A stretch of DNA of 64,000 nucleotides from Paraburkholderia ultramafica (GCF_902859915.1 NZ_CADIKK010000018.1:1-64000); one strand, 5' to 3'. Positions 41,056-51,058 are shown, counted from the stretch's first letter. A program made the numbers and translations. The notes: generated by a model not told the origin, from the sequence alone.

Positions 41056-43269
41056 ATGAGCGTCACCACGTCGGGTTTGCAGTCGAAGTCGAGCAATCGC
41101 ATCGTGCGCAGCGTCGTCGAAGTATTGAGTTCGATGCGTTTCGCCATTGCGCTGCTCGTGATTCTGTCGATCGCCAGCATCATCGGCACCGTCCTCACGC
41201 AGGACGATCCGTATCCCAACTACGTCAATCAGTTCGGCCCGTTCTGGGCGGACATCTTCCGCTCGCTGAGCCTGTACACGGTGTACAGCTCGTGGTGGTT
41301 CATGCTGATTCTCGGCTTCCTGATGGTGTCGGTGTCGCTGTGCGTGATCCGCAATGCGCCGAAGATGATCGCCGACGCGAAGAGCTGGAAGGACAAGGTC
41401 CGCGAAGGCAGCCTGCGCGCGTTCCATCACAAGGGCGAGTTCGCGGTGCACGGCACGCGCGCGCACACCTCGGCGGTGCTCGCCAAACTCTCGACGAGGC
41501 TCGGCTATAAATTCGTCACGCGTGAGTCGGACGGCGCGACGCTGATCGCCGCGAAGCGCGGCGCGTTGACCAGGTTCGGCTACATCTCCGCTCACCTTGC
41601 GATTGTCGTGATCTGCGTCGGCGGCCTGCTCGACAGCAATCTGCCGATCAAGCTGCAAATGTGGCTGTTCGACAAGTCGCCGATCCGCGCCAACACGGTG
41701 ATCAACGAGATCCCGCCGGAACATCGCCTGTCGCAATCGAACCCGACTTTCCGCGGCTACGCGTGGGTGCCGGAAGGGCAGCACGTGTCGACCGCGATCC
41801 TGAACCAGCCCGACGGCTCGCTGATCCAGGACCTGCCGTTCTCGATCGAGCTGAACAAGTTCATCGTCGACTACTACTCGACGGGTATGCCGAAGCTGTT
41901 CGCGAGCGACATCGTCGTGGTCGATCACAAGACGGGTGCGCGCGTGCCGGCGCGCGTCGAGGTGAACAAGCCGTTCACGTATGACGGCGTGTCGATCTAT
42001 CAGTCGAGCTTCCAGGACGGTGGCTCGCAGATGCAGATGACCGCCTACCCGATGTCCGGCGCGAGCGCGAAGACCTCGCCGTTCGGCGGCACGATCGGCG
42101 GCGATGCGCCGCTGAACTCGGCCACGCCGCTCGCCGACGGCCAGACAGTCGAATTCACCGACTTCCGCGCGATCAACGTCGAAAATGTCTCAAACGGCAA
42201 CGGCCAGACCGATGCCCGCGGCGTCGCCGTGCATCGCTCGCTGAAAGAAGCGTTCGACGAGCGCCTTGGCTCCGGCGCGAAGACGTCGAAGCCGCTCGAT
42301 CTGCACAACGTCGGCCCCTCGGTGCAGTACAAGGTGCGCGGCAAGGACGGCCAGGCGCGCGAATACAACAACTACATGCTGCCGGTCGACGTCGCGGGCG
42401 AGAAGATGTTCCTCGCCGGCATGCGGCTGAATCCGGACGATCCGTTCCGCTACCTGCGCATTCCCGCCGACAGCGGCGGCACGGTCAAGGAATGGATGAA
42501 TCTGCGCGCGACGCTGGAAGATCCGGCGATGCGTGCCCAGGCCGCGCAGCGTTTCGCGCTGCGCTCGGTGCCGGGTTTGAATGCCGAACTGCAGCAACAT
42601 CTCGAGGAAAGCGCGCTGCGCGTGCTGACCCTTTTTGCCGGTGCGGATAATACGATCAAGATGCCGAACGGCCAGGCGGTCGGCGGCTTCCAGGCGATTG
42701 CCGGCTTTATCGACCATTCGGTGCCCAAGGGCGAGCAGGAAAAGGCCGCGGGCCTGTTGCTGCGCATGCTGGAAGGCGCGACGTGGGACCTGTGGCAGCT
42801 GTCCCGCCAGAAGCTCGGCGAGCCCGAGGCGCAGGCCAACGCGGACGCGAGCCGCTTCATCCAGAGCTCGATCAACGCGATATCCGACAGCTTTTTGTAT
42901 GGATCGCCGGTCTATTTGCAGCTTGACTCATTCAAGCAGGTGCAAGCTTCGGTATTTCAGTTGACGCGCGCGCCGGGCAGAAAAGTCGTGTATCTTGGCA
43001 GCCTGCTCCTCGTGTTGGGCATCTTTTCGATGTTCTACGTGCGCGAACGGCGCCTCTGGTTCTGGCTCAAGGATACCGATCACGGCACCAATGTCGTCAT
43101 GGCGATGTCGAGCGCGCGCAAAACGCTCGATTTCGAAAAGGAGTTCGTCCAGACGCGCGATGCCGTAGGCGCCGCGCTGGGCGTGAAACTCGCGGAAGCA
43201 GTTGAGGCCGGCGGCAAGCCTGGCAATGCCGGCGCGCCGTCCGCAAGCTCACAAGATTCGACCCGGTAA
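41056..43269 (+). CDS. resB: Cytochrome c biogenesis protein ResB/Ccs1 (System II)
   Basis: ResB works with CcsA to export heme and attach it to apocytochromes c. The 737-residue protein has N-terminal membrane helices near residues 25-50 and 75-100, another near 170-190, a large periplasmic domain and a C-terminal helix near residue 640. These are the ResB family features, with the start M-R-F-A-I-A-L-L-V-I-L-S-I-A-S-I-I-G-T. The acidic Ser/Ala-rich tail ends about 60 residues after the last helix. The CcsA gene starts five bases after the stop. Confidence 0.93.
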   Translation: MSVTTSGLQSKSSNRIVRSVVEVLSSMRFAIALLVILSIASIIGTVLTQDDPYPNYVNQFGPFWADIFRSLSLYTVYSSWWFMLILGFLMVSVSLCVIRNAPKMIADAKSWKDKVREGSLRAFHHKGEFAVHGTRAHTSAVLAKLSTRLGYKFVTRESDGATLIAAKRGALTRFGYISAHLAIVVICVGGLLDSNLPIKLQMWLFDKSPIRANTVINEIPPEHRLSQSNPTFRGYAWVPEGQHVSTAILNQPDGSLIQDLPFSIELNKFIVDYYSTGMPKLFASDIVVVDHKTGARVPARVEVNKPFTYDGVSIYQSSFQDGGSQMQMTAYPMSGASAKTSPFGGTIGGDAPLNSATPLADGQTVEFTDFRAINVENVSNGNGQTDARGVAVHRSLKEAFDERLGSGAKTSKPLDLHNVGPSVQYKVRGKDGQAREYNNYMLPVDVAGEKMFLAGMRLNPDDPFRYLRIPADSGGTVKEWMNLRATLEDPAMRAQAAQRFALRSVPGLNAELQQHLEESALRVLTLFAGADNTIKMPNGQAVGGFQAIAGFIDHSVPKGEQEKAAGLLLRMLEGATWDLWQLSRQKLGEPEAQANADASRFIQSSINAISDSFLYGSPVYLQLDSFKQVQASVFQLTRAPGRKVVYLGSLLLVLGIFSMFYVRERRLWFWLKDTDHGTNVVMAMSSARKTLDFEKEFVQTRDAVGAALGVKLAEAVEAGGKPGNAGAPSASSQDSTR

Positions 43270-43273
43270 GATC

Positions 43274-44485
43274 ATGGACTTGACTCAGGTTTCCTCATCC
43301 TCTTCTTCAGCCTCGCGGCCCGATAAGGCGTTCGCGAGCGAGACGCTCAACGTCTCGCGATATGACGAGCGGCCGTTTCTGAAACGGCTCGGCATCGTCG
43401 ACTGGCTGTTCGCCCTCGCGATGGTCGCGGGCGCCGGGTTCGCGCTGTCGCGCTATTACCCGTTCATGGACTACTACGACAAGCTGGTGCTGGTGTGCGC
43501 GGTGCCGGTCTTCGTCGTGCTCGGCTGGCGCTGGAAGCCGGTGCGTCCGCTGATGGTGGGAATCGCGGCGCTGTCGCTGCTGGCGATCCAGATCTACCAG
43601 GGCGATCTCAGCCGCGCGGATAACGCGTTCCTCCTCAAGTATTTCCTGTCGAGCCAGTCCGCGATTCTGTGGATGAGCGCACTGTTCGTATTCGCCACCG
43701 TGTTCTACTGGATCGGCCTGCTGTCGCGCTCGCCGACCGGCGCGGCGATCGGCTCGAAGATGACGTGGGCCGCGGTGGTGATGGGCTTCGTCGGCCTGAT
43801 GGTGCGCTGGTACGAGTCGTACCTGATCGGCGCGGACGTCGGCCATATTCCTATCTCGAACCTGTACGAAGTGTTCGTGCAGTTCAGCCTGATCACCGCG
43901 CTGTTCTATCTGTACTACGAGCAGCACTACAACACCCGCGCGCTCGGCGCATTCGTGCTGCTGGTGATCAGCGCCGCAGTCGGCTTCCTGATGTGGTACT
44001 CGGTCGCGCGCGACGCGCAGCAGATCCAGCCGCTGGTGCCGGCGCTGCAAAGCTGGTGGATGAAGATTCACGTGCCGGCGAACTTCATCGGCTATGGCAG
44101 CTTTGCGCTGTCGGCGATGGTCGCCGTCGCGTATCTGGGGAAAGAGCGCGGCGTGCTGGCGGACCGCCTGCCCGCGCTCGACGTGCTCGACGACCTGATG
44201 TACAAGTCGATCGCCGTCGGCTTTGCGTTCTTCACGATCGCGACGATTCTCGGCGCGCTGTGGGCCGCGGAAGCCTGGGGCGGCTACTGGAGCTGGGATC
44301 CGAAGGAAACGTGGGCGCTGATCGTCTGGCTGAACTACGCGGCCTGGCTGCACATGCGTCTGATGAAGGGCCTGCGCGGCGCGGTCGCGGCATGGTGGGC
44401 ACTGACCGGCCTGCTGGTGACGACCTTCGCGTTCCTCGGCGTCAACATGTTCCTGTCAGGCCTGCATAGCTACGGCAAGCTGTAG
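43274..44485 (+). CDS. ccsB: Cytochrome c biogenesis protein CcsA/CcsB (System II heme handling)
   Basis: This is the membrane partner of ResB. The start at 43,274 gives 403 residues after a Ser-rich N-terminus. It has about eight transmembrane helices and the heme-binding WWD motif (W-G-G-Y-W-S-W-D-P-K-E-T-W-A-L), followed by the conserved tail. The alternate in-frame start at 43,202 overlaps resB and has no ribosome binding site. Together with dsbD it supplies System II cytochrome c maturation. Confidence 0.94.
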   Translation: MDLTQVSSSSSSASRPDKAFASETLNVSRYDERPFLKRLGIVDWLFALAMVAGAGFALSRYYPFMDYYDKLVLVCAVPVFVVLGWRWKPVRPLMVGIAALSLLAIQIYQGDLSRADNAFLLKYFLSSQSAILWMSALFVFATVFYWIGLLSRSPTGAAIGSKMTWAAVVMGFVGLMVRWYESYLIGADVGHIPISNLYEVFVQFSLITALFYLYYEQHYNTRALGAFVLLVISAAVGFLMWYSVARDAQQIQPLVPALQSWWMKIHVPANFIGYGSFALSAMVAVAYLGKERGVLADRLPALDVLDDLMYKSIAVGFAFFTIATILGALWAAEAWGGYWSWDPKETWALIVWLNYAAWLHMRLMKGLRGAVAAWWALTGLLVTTFAFLGVNMFLSGLHSYGKL

Positions 44486-44510
44486 GATCCGCCGCTCTGG
44501 ACCGACCAAG

Positions 44511-44544
44511 AACCGCCGCGTGCTTTCGCACCGGCGGTTTTTTT
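44511..44544 (+). terminator. ccsB terminator
   Basis: AACCGCCG pairs with CGGCGGTT, with inner TGC/GCA pairs around a TTTC loop, followed by seven T. It ends the resB-ccsB unit. Confidence 0.9.
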
Positions 44545-44681
44545 ATGACTGACGGAATATTTGCTGCATCGAACGTGTTCGTCATGGCGGTACCTATGGA
44601 TGACCGGACGCGTCTGGACGAGCGATTATCAAAATGGCCCCGTGAGATGCACAGACCGATGGGCCGGCAAGGAGCAGCACG

Positions 44682-45677
44682 ATGTGGGTCAAGCGAAGCG
44701 ACAGAATGCGACTCATCGGCGACGACATCGCACGCAGCGAAATCACGCCGCAGCGTGTCTTCGAGAACCGGCGGCGCGTGTTGCAGGCGGCTGGCGCGGT
44801 GGCGCTCGGCAGTCTGATCGGCGGGAGTGGCGAGGCGCTGGCGGCTTATGCGTCGCCGGACCCGAAGGCGCAGAAACTGGCGGCGACGGCCAACGCGAAG
44901 TTCGTCGCGCTCGACAGGATCACGCCGTACAAGGACATCACCACGTACAACAACTTCTACGAGTTCGGCACCGACAAAGCCGATCCCGCGCATAACGCCG
45001 GGACGTTGCGGCCGCATCCGTGGAAGGTGAGCGTCGAGGGTGAGATCAGGAATCCGAAGGTGTACGACATCGACGAACTGCTCAAGCTCGCGCCGCTCGA
45101 AGAGCGCGTGTACCGGCTGCGTTGCGTCGAAGGGTGGTCGATGGTGATTCCGTGGATCGGCGTGCCGTTGTCGGAGTTGATCAAGCGCGTGCAGCCGACC
45201 GGCAATGCCAAATACGTGCAGTTCATTACGTTGGCCGATCCGTCGCAAATGGCTGGGCTCTCGACGCCCGTGCTCGACTGGCCGTATTCCGAAGGTCTGC
45301 GCATGGACGAAGCGATGAATCCGCTGACGCTGCTGACCATGGGTCTCTACGGCCAGGTGCTGCCCAATCAGAACGGCGCGCCGGTGCGCGTCGTGGTGCC
45401 GTGGAAATACGGCTTCAAGAGCGCGAAGTCGCTGGTGAAGATTCGCTTCCTCGACAAACAGCCGCCGACCAGCTGGAACACGTATGCGTCGACCGAATAC
45501 GGTTTCTTTTCGAACGTGAACCCGAACGTCGATCATCCGCGCTGGAGTCAGGCAACCGAACGGCGCATCGGCGATGACGGTTTCTTCACGCCCAAGCGCA
45601 AGACGCTGATGTTCAATGGTTACGGCGATCAGGTCGCGTCGCTTTATCAGGGCATGGATCTGAAGAAGAATTTCTGA
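44682..45677 (+). CDS. msrP: Periplasmic methionine sulfoxide reductase, molybdopterin subunit MsrP (YedY)
   Basis: MsrP reduces oxidised methionine in periplasmic proteins using a molybdopterin cofactor. The 331-residue protein starts with ATG after AGGAG and has a Tat signal, R-R-R-V-L-Q-A-A-G (residues 30-38). The Mo-ligand cysteine is C148 in [10 protein letters not shown]. The sulfite-oxidase-type fold motifs are complete. msrQ begins six bases later, and the pair is a known two-gene system fed with electrons by the quinone pool. Confidence 0.96.
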   Translation: MWVKRSDRMRLIGDDIARSEITPQRVFENRRRVLQAAGAVALGSLIGGSGEALAAYASPDPKAQKLAATANAKFVALDRITPYKDITTYNNFYEFGTDKADPAHNAGTLRPHPWKVSVEGEIRNPKVYDIDELLKLAPLEERVYRLRCVEGWSMVIPWIGVPLSELIKRVQPTGNAKYVQFITLADPSQMAGLSTPVLDWPYSEGLRMDEAMNPLTLLTMGLYGQVLPNQNGAPVRVVVPWKYGFKSAKSLVKIRFLDKQPPTSWNTYASTEYGFFSNVNPNVDHPRWSQATERRIGDDGFFTPKRKTLMFNGYGDQVASLYQGMDLKKNF

Positions 45678-45683
45678 GGCGCG

Positions 45684-46388
45684 ATGATGGCTTCGGATAC
45701 GCAACCGGTTGTCCCGACCAAACGCACGACGCAGCGCGCGCAAGCGTCCGCATCGGCATCGGCGAAAAAGCGGCCCACCGTCGGCGCGCGCTGGATCGTG
45801 CCGGCCAAAATCGCGGTGTTTATCGCGGCATGGTATCCGCTCGCGCGCATCGTGTTATTCGGCATGACCGACCGGCTCGGTGCGAATCCGATCGAGTTCA
45901 TCACGCGCTCGACGGGCCTGTGGACGCTCGTCTTTCTCTGCATCACGCTGGCCGTGGCGCCGTTGCGCCGGCTTACCGGCGTCGCTGCGTTCGTGCGTTT
46001 TCGGCGCATGCTCGGGCTCTACACGTTCTTCTACGCGACACTGCATTTCACCACTTACCTCTGGTTCGACAAGTGGTTCGACGTGGCGGCTATTCTCAAG
46101 GACATCGGCAAGCGGCCGTTCATCACCGTGGGCTTCGCCGCGTTCGTGCTGCTGATCGCGTTGGCCGTAACGTCGCCGCGCGCGATGGTGCGCAAACTCG
46201 GCCGCCGCTGGCAGACGCTGCATCGCGCGATCTATGCGATCGGCGCGCTCGCGATCCTGCACTTCTGGTGGATGATGGCGGGCAAGCACGACCTGCTGTT
46301 GCCGAAGATCTACGGCGCGATCATGGTGGCGTTACTCGGGTGGCGTTTGATCGTCTGGTTGCGTGAGCGGAAGTTGAACGCGCGTTGA
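45684..46388 (+). CDS. msrQ: Heme-binding membrane subunit MsrQ (YedZ)
   Basis: MsrQ passes electrons from quinone or flavin to MsrP. The 234-residue protein has a hydrophilic N-terminal extension of about 35 residues rich in Ala, Ser, Thr and Lys. Six membrane helices of the ferric-reductase-like fold follow. Histidines in the helices (F-F-Y-A-T-L-H-F, R-W-Q-T-L-H-R, A-I-L-H-F-W-W) are likely heme ligands. The terminator at 46,425 follows the stop. Confidence 0.94.
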   Translation: MMASDTQPVVPTKRTTQRAQASASASAKKRPTVGARWIVPAKIAVFIAAWYPLARIVLFGMTDRLGANPIEFITRSTGLWTLVFLCITLAVAPLRRLTGVAAFVRFRRMLGLYTFFYATLHFTTYLWFDKWFDVAAILKDIGKRPFITVGFAAFVLLIALAVTSPRAMVRKLGRRWQTLHRAIYAIGALAILHFWWMMAGKHDLLLPKIYGAIMVALLGWRLIVWLRERKLNAR

Positions 46389-46424
46389 CGATCTCGTTGT
46401 GCGTCGATTACTGCGCGTAAATGG

Positions 46425-46460
46425 AGAAAAGGCGATGCCTCACTGGCATCGCCTTTTTTC
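46425..46460. terminator. Bidirectional terminator between msrQ and lysA
   Basis: GAAAAGGCGATGCC pairs with GGCATCGCCTTTTTTC around TCACT. The flanking A- and T-runs suit termination of both convergent genes. Confidence 0.92.
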
Positions 46461-46484
46461 ATGTTGCTGCGTAGGCGCCAAGGT

Positions 46485-47747
46485 TTACGCCGGCAAGATC
46501 GCTTCACCCGCAAACAGCTGCTTGACCTCTTCGCGCGCGCGGACCACATGCACCTGTGTACCATCGACCATCACCTCGGCCGCGCGCGGACGCGTGTTGT
46601 AGTTGGAACTCATCACAAAGCCGTATGCGCCGGCCGAGCGAATCGCCAGCAGATCGCCCGGTTCGACCGCCAGCAGGCGTTCGCGGCCGAGCCAGTCACC
46701 GCTTTCGCAAACCGGGCCGACCACGTCGTACACGTGGGCCGGCACGTCGCGCTTAACGACCGCGTCGATCGCATGGTACGCCTCGTACATCGCGGGGCGT
46801 GCGAGATCGGTCATCGCCGCGTCGACGATGACAAAATTCTTTTCCGCGCCCGGCTTCAGAAACTCGACACGCGTGAGCAGCACGCCCGCATTGCCGACCA
46901 GCGAACGGCCCGGCTCGAAATACACTTCACGATGGCCGTGACCGCGCGCTTCGATGCGCTCAAGCACGGTACGCACGAACTCGCCGATCTCCGGCGGGGT
47001 TTCGTCGTCGTACGTGATGCCGAGACCGCCGCCCACGTCGATGTGGCGAATCTTCACGCCGTCCTGTTCGATCTGCTCGACCAGTTCCAGCACCTTGTCG
47101 ACCGCGTCGAGATAAGGCGCGACTTCGGTGATCTGCGAGCCGATATGGCAGTCGATGCCGACCACTTCGAGATTCGCCATCGCGGCGGCCGCCTGATACG
47201 TGGCGCGCGCGTCTTCGAAGGCGACGCCGAACTTGTTCGACTTCAGTCCGGTGGAGATATACGGGTGCGTCTTTGCGTCGACGTCCGGATTCACGCGCAA
47301 CGACACCGGCGCCTTCTTGCCCATTTCCCCAGCAACCGCATTCAGGCGATCGAGCTCAGGAATCGATTCGACGTTGAAGCATTTGACGCCGGCCGCGAGT
47401 GCATCGCGCATCTCGTCCGCGTTTTTGCCGACGCCCGAAAATACAGTGTTCTCCGCTTTGCCGCCGGCGGCCAGCACGCGCGCCAGTTCGCCGCCCGACA
47501 CGATGTCGAAGCCGGCGCCGAGGCGCGCGAACACGTTCAGCACCGCGAGATTGCTGTTGGCCTTGACGGCCACGTGCACGCTCGCGCGACGGCCGGTACA
47601 AGCGCCCGCATACGCGTTCCAGGCTTCGGTGAGCGCGGCGCGCGAATACACGTACAGCGGCGTGCCGAACTGTTCGGCGAGGAAGACGGCGGACACGCCT
47701 TCGGCGTGCAATACGCCGTCGACGTAGTCAAATGCGGGTCGAGTCAT
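46485..47747 (-). CDS. lysA: Diaminopimelate decarboxylase
   Basis: LysA makes L-lysine from meso-diaminopimelate using pyridoxal phosphate. The 420-residue protein has the PLP lysine K62 in H-V-A-V-K-A-N-S-N. The H-I-G-S-Q motif, the G-G-G-L-G phosphate loop and the C-terminal C-E-S-G-D motif are all present. The lptM-like gene lies just upstream on the same strand, with a 9-base gap. Confidence 0.97.
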   Translation of the reverse strand: MTRPAFDYVDGVLHAEGVSAVFLAEQFGTPLYVYSRAALTEAWNAYAGACTGRRASVHVAVKANSNLAVLNVFARLGAGFDIVSGGELARVLAAGGKAENTVFSGVGKNADEMRDALAAGVKCFNVESIPELDRLNAVAGEMGKKAPVSLRVNPDVDAKTHPYISTGLKSNKFGVAFEDARATYQAAAAMANLEVVGIDCHIGSQITEVAPYLDAVDKVLELVEQIEQDGVKIRHIDVGGGLGITYDDETPPEIGEFVRTVLERIEARGHGHREVYFEPGRSLVGNAGVLLTRVEFLKPGAEKNFVIVDAAMTDLARPAMYEAYHAIDAVVKRDVPAHVYDVVGPVCESGDWLGRERLLAVEPGDLLAIRSAGAYGFVMSSNYNTRPRAAEVMVDGTQVHVVRAREEVKQLFAGEAILPA

Positions 47748-47756
47748 GCGAAAGTC

Positions 47757-48098
47757 TTATTGAACGGGGGGGACGGCGGAGGCGGGCAGCGGGGCCGCGG
47801 CACCGGATGCAGCGGAAGCGGGTGGCGTGGCGAGTTCGCTTTCCGGCGCCAGCGAGAGCGGCGTGCCCGAGGTATCCGGCACGGTGCTCATGTCGGTGGC
47901 GGTTTCCGAAGCGGGATGCGCGTCTTGCGGCGGCGTTTGCGTGCGAGAGGCCGGCGGGGCCGGCAGCGGCGGCACGGTGGGCAAATAGAGCGAGCCGCGT
48001 TGCCCGCAGCCGGCAAGTGCACAACCTGCGAGAATGGTTAAAACCGCTACAATCGCGCGGCCGGGCGCCGCCGCGCGCATCCGAGTTACGACTCGCAT
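47757..48098 (-). CDS. lptM: LptM-like lipoprotein (YifL family)
   Basis: This small lipoprotein family (LptM in E. coli) helps the LptD LPS translocon oxidise and mature. The protein has up to 113 residues. After a hydrophobic signal segment comes a lipobox L-A-G-C, then G-Q-R-G-S-L-Y-L-P, the conserved family motif. The rest is a Pro/Ala/Ser-rich tail. Two in-frame starts are possible (48,098 or 48,080). The lptM-lysA pair divergent from cyaY is a conserved layout. Confidence 0.85.
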   Translation of the reverse strand: MRVVTRMRAAAPGRAIVAVLTILAGCALAGCGQRGSLYLPTVPPLPAPPASRTQTPPQDAHPASETATDMSTVPDTSGTPLSLAPESELATPPASAASGAAAPLPASAVPPVQ

Positions 48099-48133
48099 GA
48101 CTGTCCCTGAATAAATAATCGATGGAGTTTAGC

Positions 48134-48451
48134 ATGTCCGATAGTGATTACCTGACCCGCGCGGAAGCTGCGCTAGCCGCCATCGAACGCGGTCTCGACT
48201 ACACCGACGCCGACATCGAACTCGAGCGCAGCGGCAACGTCCTGACCCTCGAATTCGAGAACCGCACGAAGATCATCGTCAACCTTCAGCCGCCGAAGAG
48301 CGAGATCTGGATCGCGGCGAAAGCGGGTGGTTTTCACTTCCGGTTTGTCGATGGCGAATGGCGCGATACCCGCAGCGGCACCGAGTTTTTCGCCGCGCTG
48401 TCGGAATATGCGACGCAGCAGGCCGGCGAGCCGGTTCACTTCGAGGCGTAA
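48134..48451 (+). CDS. cyaY: Frataxin-like iron-binding protein CyaY
   Basis: CyaY binds iron and modulates iron-sulfur cluster assembly by IscS. From the ATG at 48,134 (105 residues, M-S-D-S-D-Y) it carries an acidic helix 1 and the conserved [13 protein letters not shown] segment. The ATG four codons upstream (48,122) is less likely. It is divergent from lptM. Confidence 0.95.
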   Translation: MSDSDYLTRAEAALAAIERGLDYTDADIELERSGNVLTLEFENRTKIIVNLQPPKSEIWIAAKAGGFHFRFVDGEWRDTRSGTEFFAALSEYATQQAGEPVHFEA

Positions 48452-48561
48452 TAAAAGCCGCGGCTCGGGTGGGTGCGAGAGCCGCAGGTTCGCTCGCTCG
48501 CACGTTCGCGCTTGAATGCTCGGGCGGGCGCCCACGTGAAGCCGGGTTTAGCCGCCCAAAA

Positions 48562-48594
48562 CAAAACCGCCGCGCATCGAATGCGGCGGTTTTG
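48562..48594. terminator. Bidirectional terminator between cyaY and mrcA
   Basis: CAAAACCGCCGC pairs perfectly with GCGGCGGTTTTG around an 8-base loop. It is placed between the convergent cyaY (+) and mrcA (-) genes. Confidence 0.9.
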
Positions 48595-48621
48595 TGTTTT
48601 CTGGCAGATCACGACGATGCG

Positions 48622-51033
48622 TCAGTGTCCGCGGAACAGATTCATGATGTCCTGCTTCTCCTGCTCACCGATCTGCTGAGGCGCAGCCGCAGCCGCGGCC
48701 GCGGCCGCACCGCTCGCTTCAGCGTCCAGCGTCGCCTGACTGACGCCGACCGTCGCGATGAAACCGTGCCCCGGCGTGAAGTCGTCGAAATAAAGCTCTG
48801 AGCCGATTTCGTTCACGTCGTCGGGTTGAGGCATCTTGTACTCCGGCACGCCTTTGAGCGCGCGTCCCATGTACTCGATCCACACCGGCAACGCGAGGCC
48901 GCCGCCGGTTTCCTTGTCGCCGAGACTGCGCGGGTTGTCGTAGCCGATCCACGCGATCGCCGCGAGCGTGTGCTGATATCCGGCGAACCACGCGTCGTGC
49001 GAGTCGTTGGTCGTGCCCGTCTTGCCGGCGAGATCGGTGCGCTTGAGCATGTTGCTCTTTGCGCCCGTGCCGCGCTGCGCGACGCTCTGCAGCAGACTGT
49101 TCATCACGTACGCATTGCGCGGCTCGATTGCGTGCGGTGCGCTTTGCGTGGCCACCAGCGGCTGCGCATGCGCGACCACGATGCCGCGCTGATCGGTGAC
49201 TTCGGCGATCAGATACGGATTGACCCGGTAGCCGCCGTTGGCGAACACCGAGAACGCGCCCGCCATCTGCAACGGCGTGACGAGGCCCGCGCCGAGCGCC
49301 ATCGGCAGATAAGCCGGATGACGCTCCGCGTCGAAGCCGAAACGCGTGATGTATTGCTGCGCGTACTTCGTGCCGATATGGTTCAGGATGCGAATCGACA
49401 CCAGGTTCCTCGACTTCTGCAGCGCGGTGCGCATGGTCATCGGACCATCGAAACCGCCGCCGTAGTTCTTCGGCTCCCACGCCTGGCCGCCGGTTTCGGC
49501 GGCGCTGAAAAAGAGCGGCGCGTCGTTGATCACCGTGGCCGGCCCGAGTCCCTTTTCGAGCGACGCCGAATAGATGAACGGCTTGAAGCTCGAACCCGGC
49601 TGACGCCACGCCTGGGTCACGTGATTGAACTTGTTCTTGTTGAAGTCGAAGCCGCCGACCAGCGCGCGAATCGCGCCGTCTTGCGGGATCACCGAGACGA
49701 ACGCGCCTTCCACTTGCGGCAATTGCGTGATCGACCAGTCGCCGTCGTCGTTCTTCGCGAGCCGGATGATCGCGCCGGGCCGTATGCGCTGATTCGGCTG
49801 CGCGCGCGCACCGAGCGCGAACTGCGCGAAGCGCAGGCCGTCGCCCTGGACGGTCGCGACATTGCCGTCGATGAAGGTGGCCTGCACCTGCTTCGGGCTC
49901 GCCGCAGTGACGACAGCGGCGATGATCTCGCCGTTGTCCGGATGTTCGAGCAACGCGTCGTCGATCGCCTGCTCGCGGTCCTGCGCATCGGACGGCAGAT
50001 CGATGAACGCCTCCGGACCCCGATAGCCGTGACGGCGTTCGTAGTCCATCAGACCTTTGCGCAGCGCCCGGTAAGCGACGCCCTGATCGGCCGAGTCGAT
50101 CGTGGTCACGACGTTCAGGCCGCGCGTGTACGCTTCTTCGCGATACTGCGCGTACATCATTTGCCGCACCATTTCCGCGACGTACTCCGCGTGCACGCTG
50201 AACTCCTTGCCTGCGCCCTTGACGACGAGCGTCTGTCTGCTTGCCTCGTCGTATTGTTCCTGGGTGATGTAGTGCAATTCGTACATGCGCTGCAGGATGT
50301 ACTCCTGACGCACCTTCGCCCGCTTCGGATTGACCACCGGGTTATACGCGGATGGCGCCTTCGGCAGACCGGCCAGCATCGCCGACTCCGCCAGCGTCAG
50401 ATCCTTCAGGTCCTTGCCGAAGTACACCCGTGCCGCGCTGGCGAAACCATACGCGCGCTGACCGAGATAGATCTGATTCATGTACACCTCGAGAATCTGA
50501 TTTTTCGTCAGCTTCGACTCGATCTTGTACGCGAGCAGCATCTCGTAGATCTTGCGCGTGTAGGTCTTCTCGCTCGACAGGAAGAAGTTGCGCGCCACCT
50601 GCATCGTGATCGTGCTGGCGCCCTGAGTGGCGTGGCCGTTGGTCAGCGCAACGATGCCGGCGCGCGCGATGCCGGTGAGGTCGACGCCGCCGTGATCGTA
50701 GAAGCGCGCGTCTTCGATCGCGAGGATCGCCTTCTTCAGACTATCGGGCACGTCCTGGATATGCACGATGTCGCGCCGCTCTTCGCCGAATTCGCCGATC
50801 AGCACATGGTCGGCCGTGTAGATACGCAACGGCACCTTTGGCCGGTAGTCGGTCAACGCGTCGATCGAGGGCAGATTCGGCGTGGCGACGACCAGCGCGT
50901 AACCGAGCACCAGCAGCACGCACAGAATGCCCGCGACGATCAGACCGACAAAGCCGAGGGTGAGCTTGAGCCAGAGCGGGCGTTTGCGCTTGTGCGGCGC
51001 GGGCGGCGGGGACGTATGAGACGTGGATTGCAT
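48622..51033 (-). CDS. mrcA: Penicillin-binding protein 1A (bifunctional peptidoglycan synthase)
   Basis: PBP1a polymerises glycan strands and cross-links peptides at the inner membrane. The 803-residue protein has a short cytoplasmic tail and one membrane anchor (about residues 22-50). The glycosyltransferase domain includes A-I-E-D-A-R-F-Y-D-H-G-G and Q-G-A-S-T-I-T-M-Q. The transpeptidase domain has S-S-F-K, S-R-N and K-T-G-T motifs. An Ala-rich tail ends it. It is divergent from the pilM cluster, a linkage kept in Pseudomonas and E. coli. Confidence 0.97.
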   Translation of the reverse strand: MQSTSHTSPPPAPHKRKRPLWLKLTLGFVGLIVAGILCVLLVLGYALVVATPNLPSIDALTDYRPKVPLRIYTADHVLIGEFGEERRDIVHIQDVPDSLKKAILAIEDARFYDHGGVDLTGIARAGIVALTNGHATQGASTITMQVARNFFLSSEKTYTRKIYEMLLAYKIESKLTKNQILEVYMNQIYLGQRAYGFASAARVYFGKDLKDLTLAESAMLAGLPKAPSAYNPVVNPKRAKVRQEYILQRMYELHYITQEQYDEASRQTLVVKGAGKEFSVHAEYVAEMVRQMMYAQYREEAYTRGLNVVTTIDSADQGVAYRALRKGLMDYERRHGYRGPEAFIDLPSDAQDREQAIDDALLEHPDNGEIIAAVVTAASPKQVQATFIDGNVATVQGDGLRFAQFALGARAQPNQRIRPGAIIRLAKNDDGDWSITQLPQVEGAFVSVIPQDGAIRALVGGFDFNKNKFNHVTQAWRQPGSSFKPFIYSASLEKGLGPATVINDAPLFFSAAETGGQAWEPKNYGGGFDGPMTMRTALQKSRNLVSIRILNHIGTKYAQQYITRFGFDAERHPAYLPMALGAGLVTPLQMAGAFSVFANGGYRVNPYLIAEVTDQRGIVVAHAQPLVATQSAPHAIEPRNAYVMNSLLQSVAQRGTGAKSNMLKRTDLAGKTGTTNDSHDAWFAGYQHTLAAIAWIGYDNPRSLGDKETGGGLALPVWIEYMGRALKGVPEYKMPQPDDVNEIGSELYFDDFTPGHGFIATVGVSQATLDAEASGAAAAAAAAAPQQIGEQEKQDIMNLFRGH

Positions 51034-51058
51034 ATGTGCACCAAAAAACAGTCCCGCG

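Noticed and set aside
46461-48041. A 526-residue plus-strand frame over lysA and lptM
   Set aside because: It is a shadow of lysA, with no recognisable domain and no ribosome binding site.
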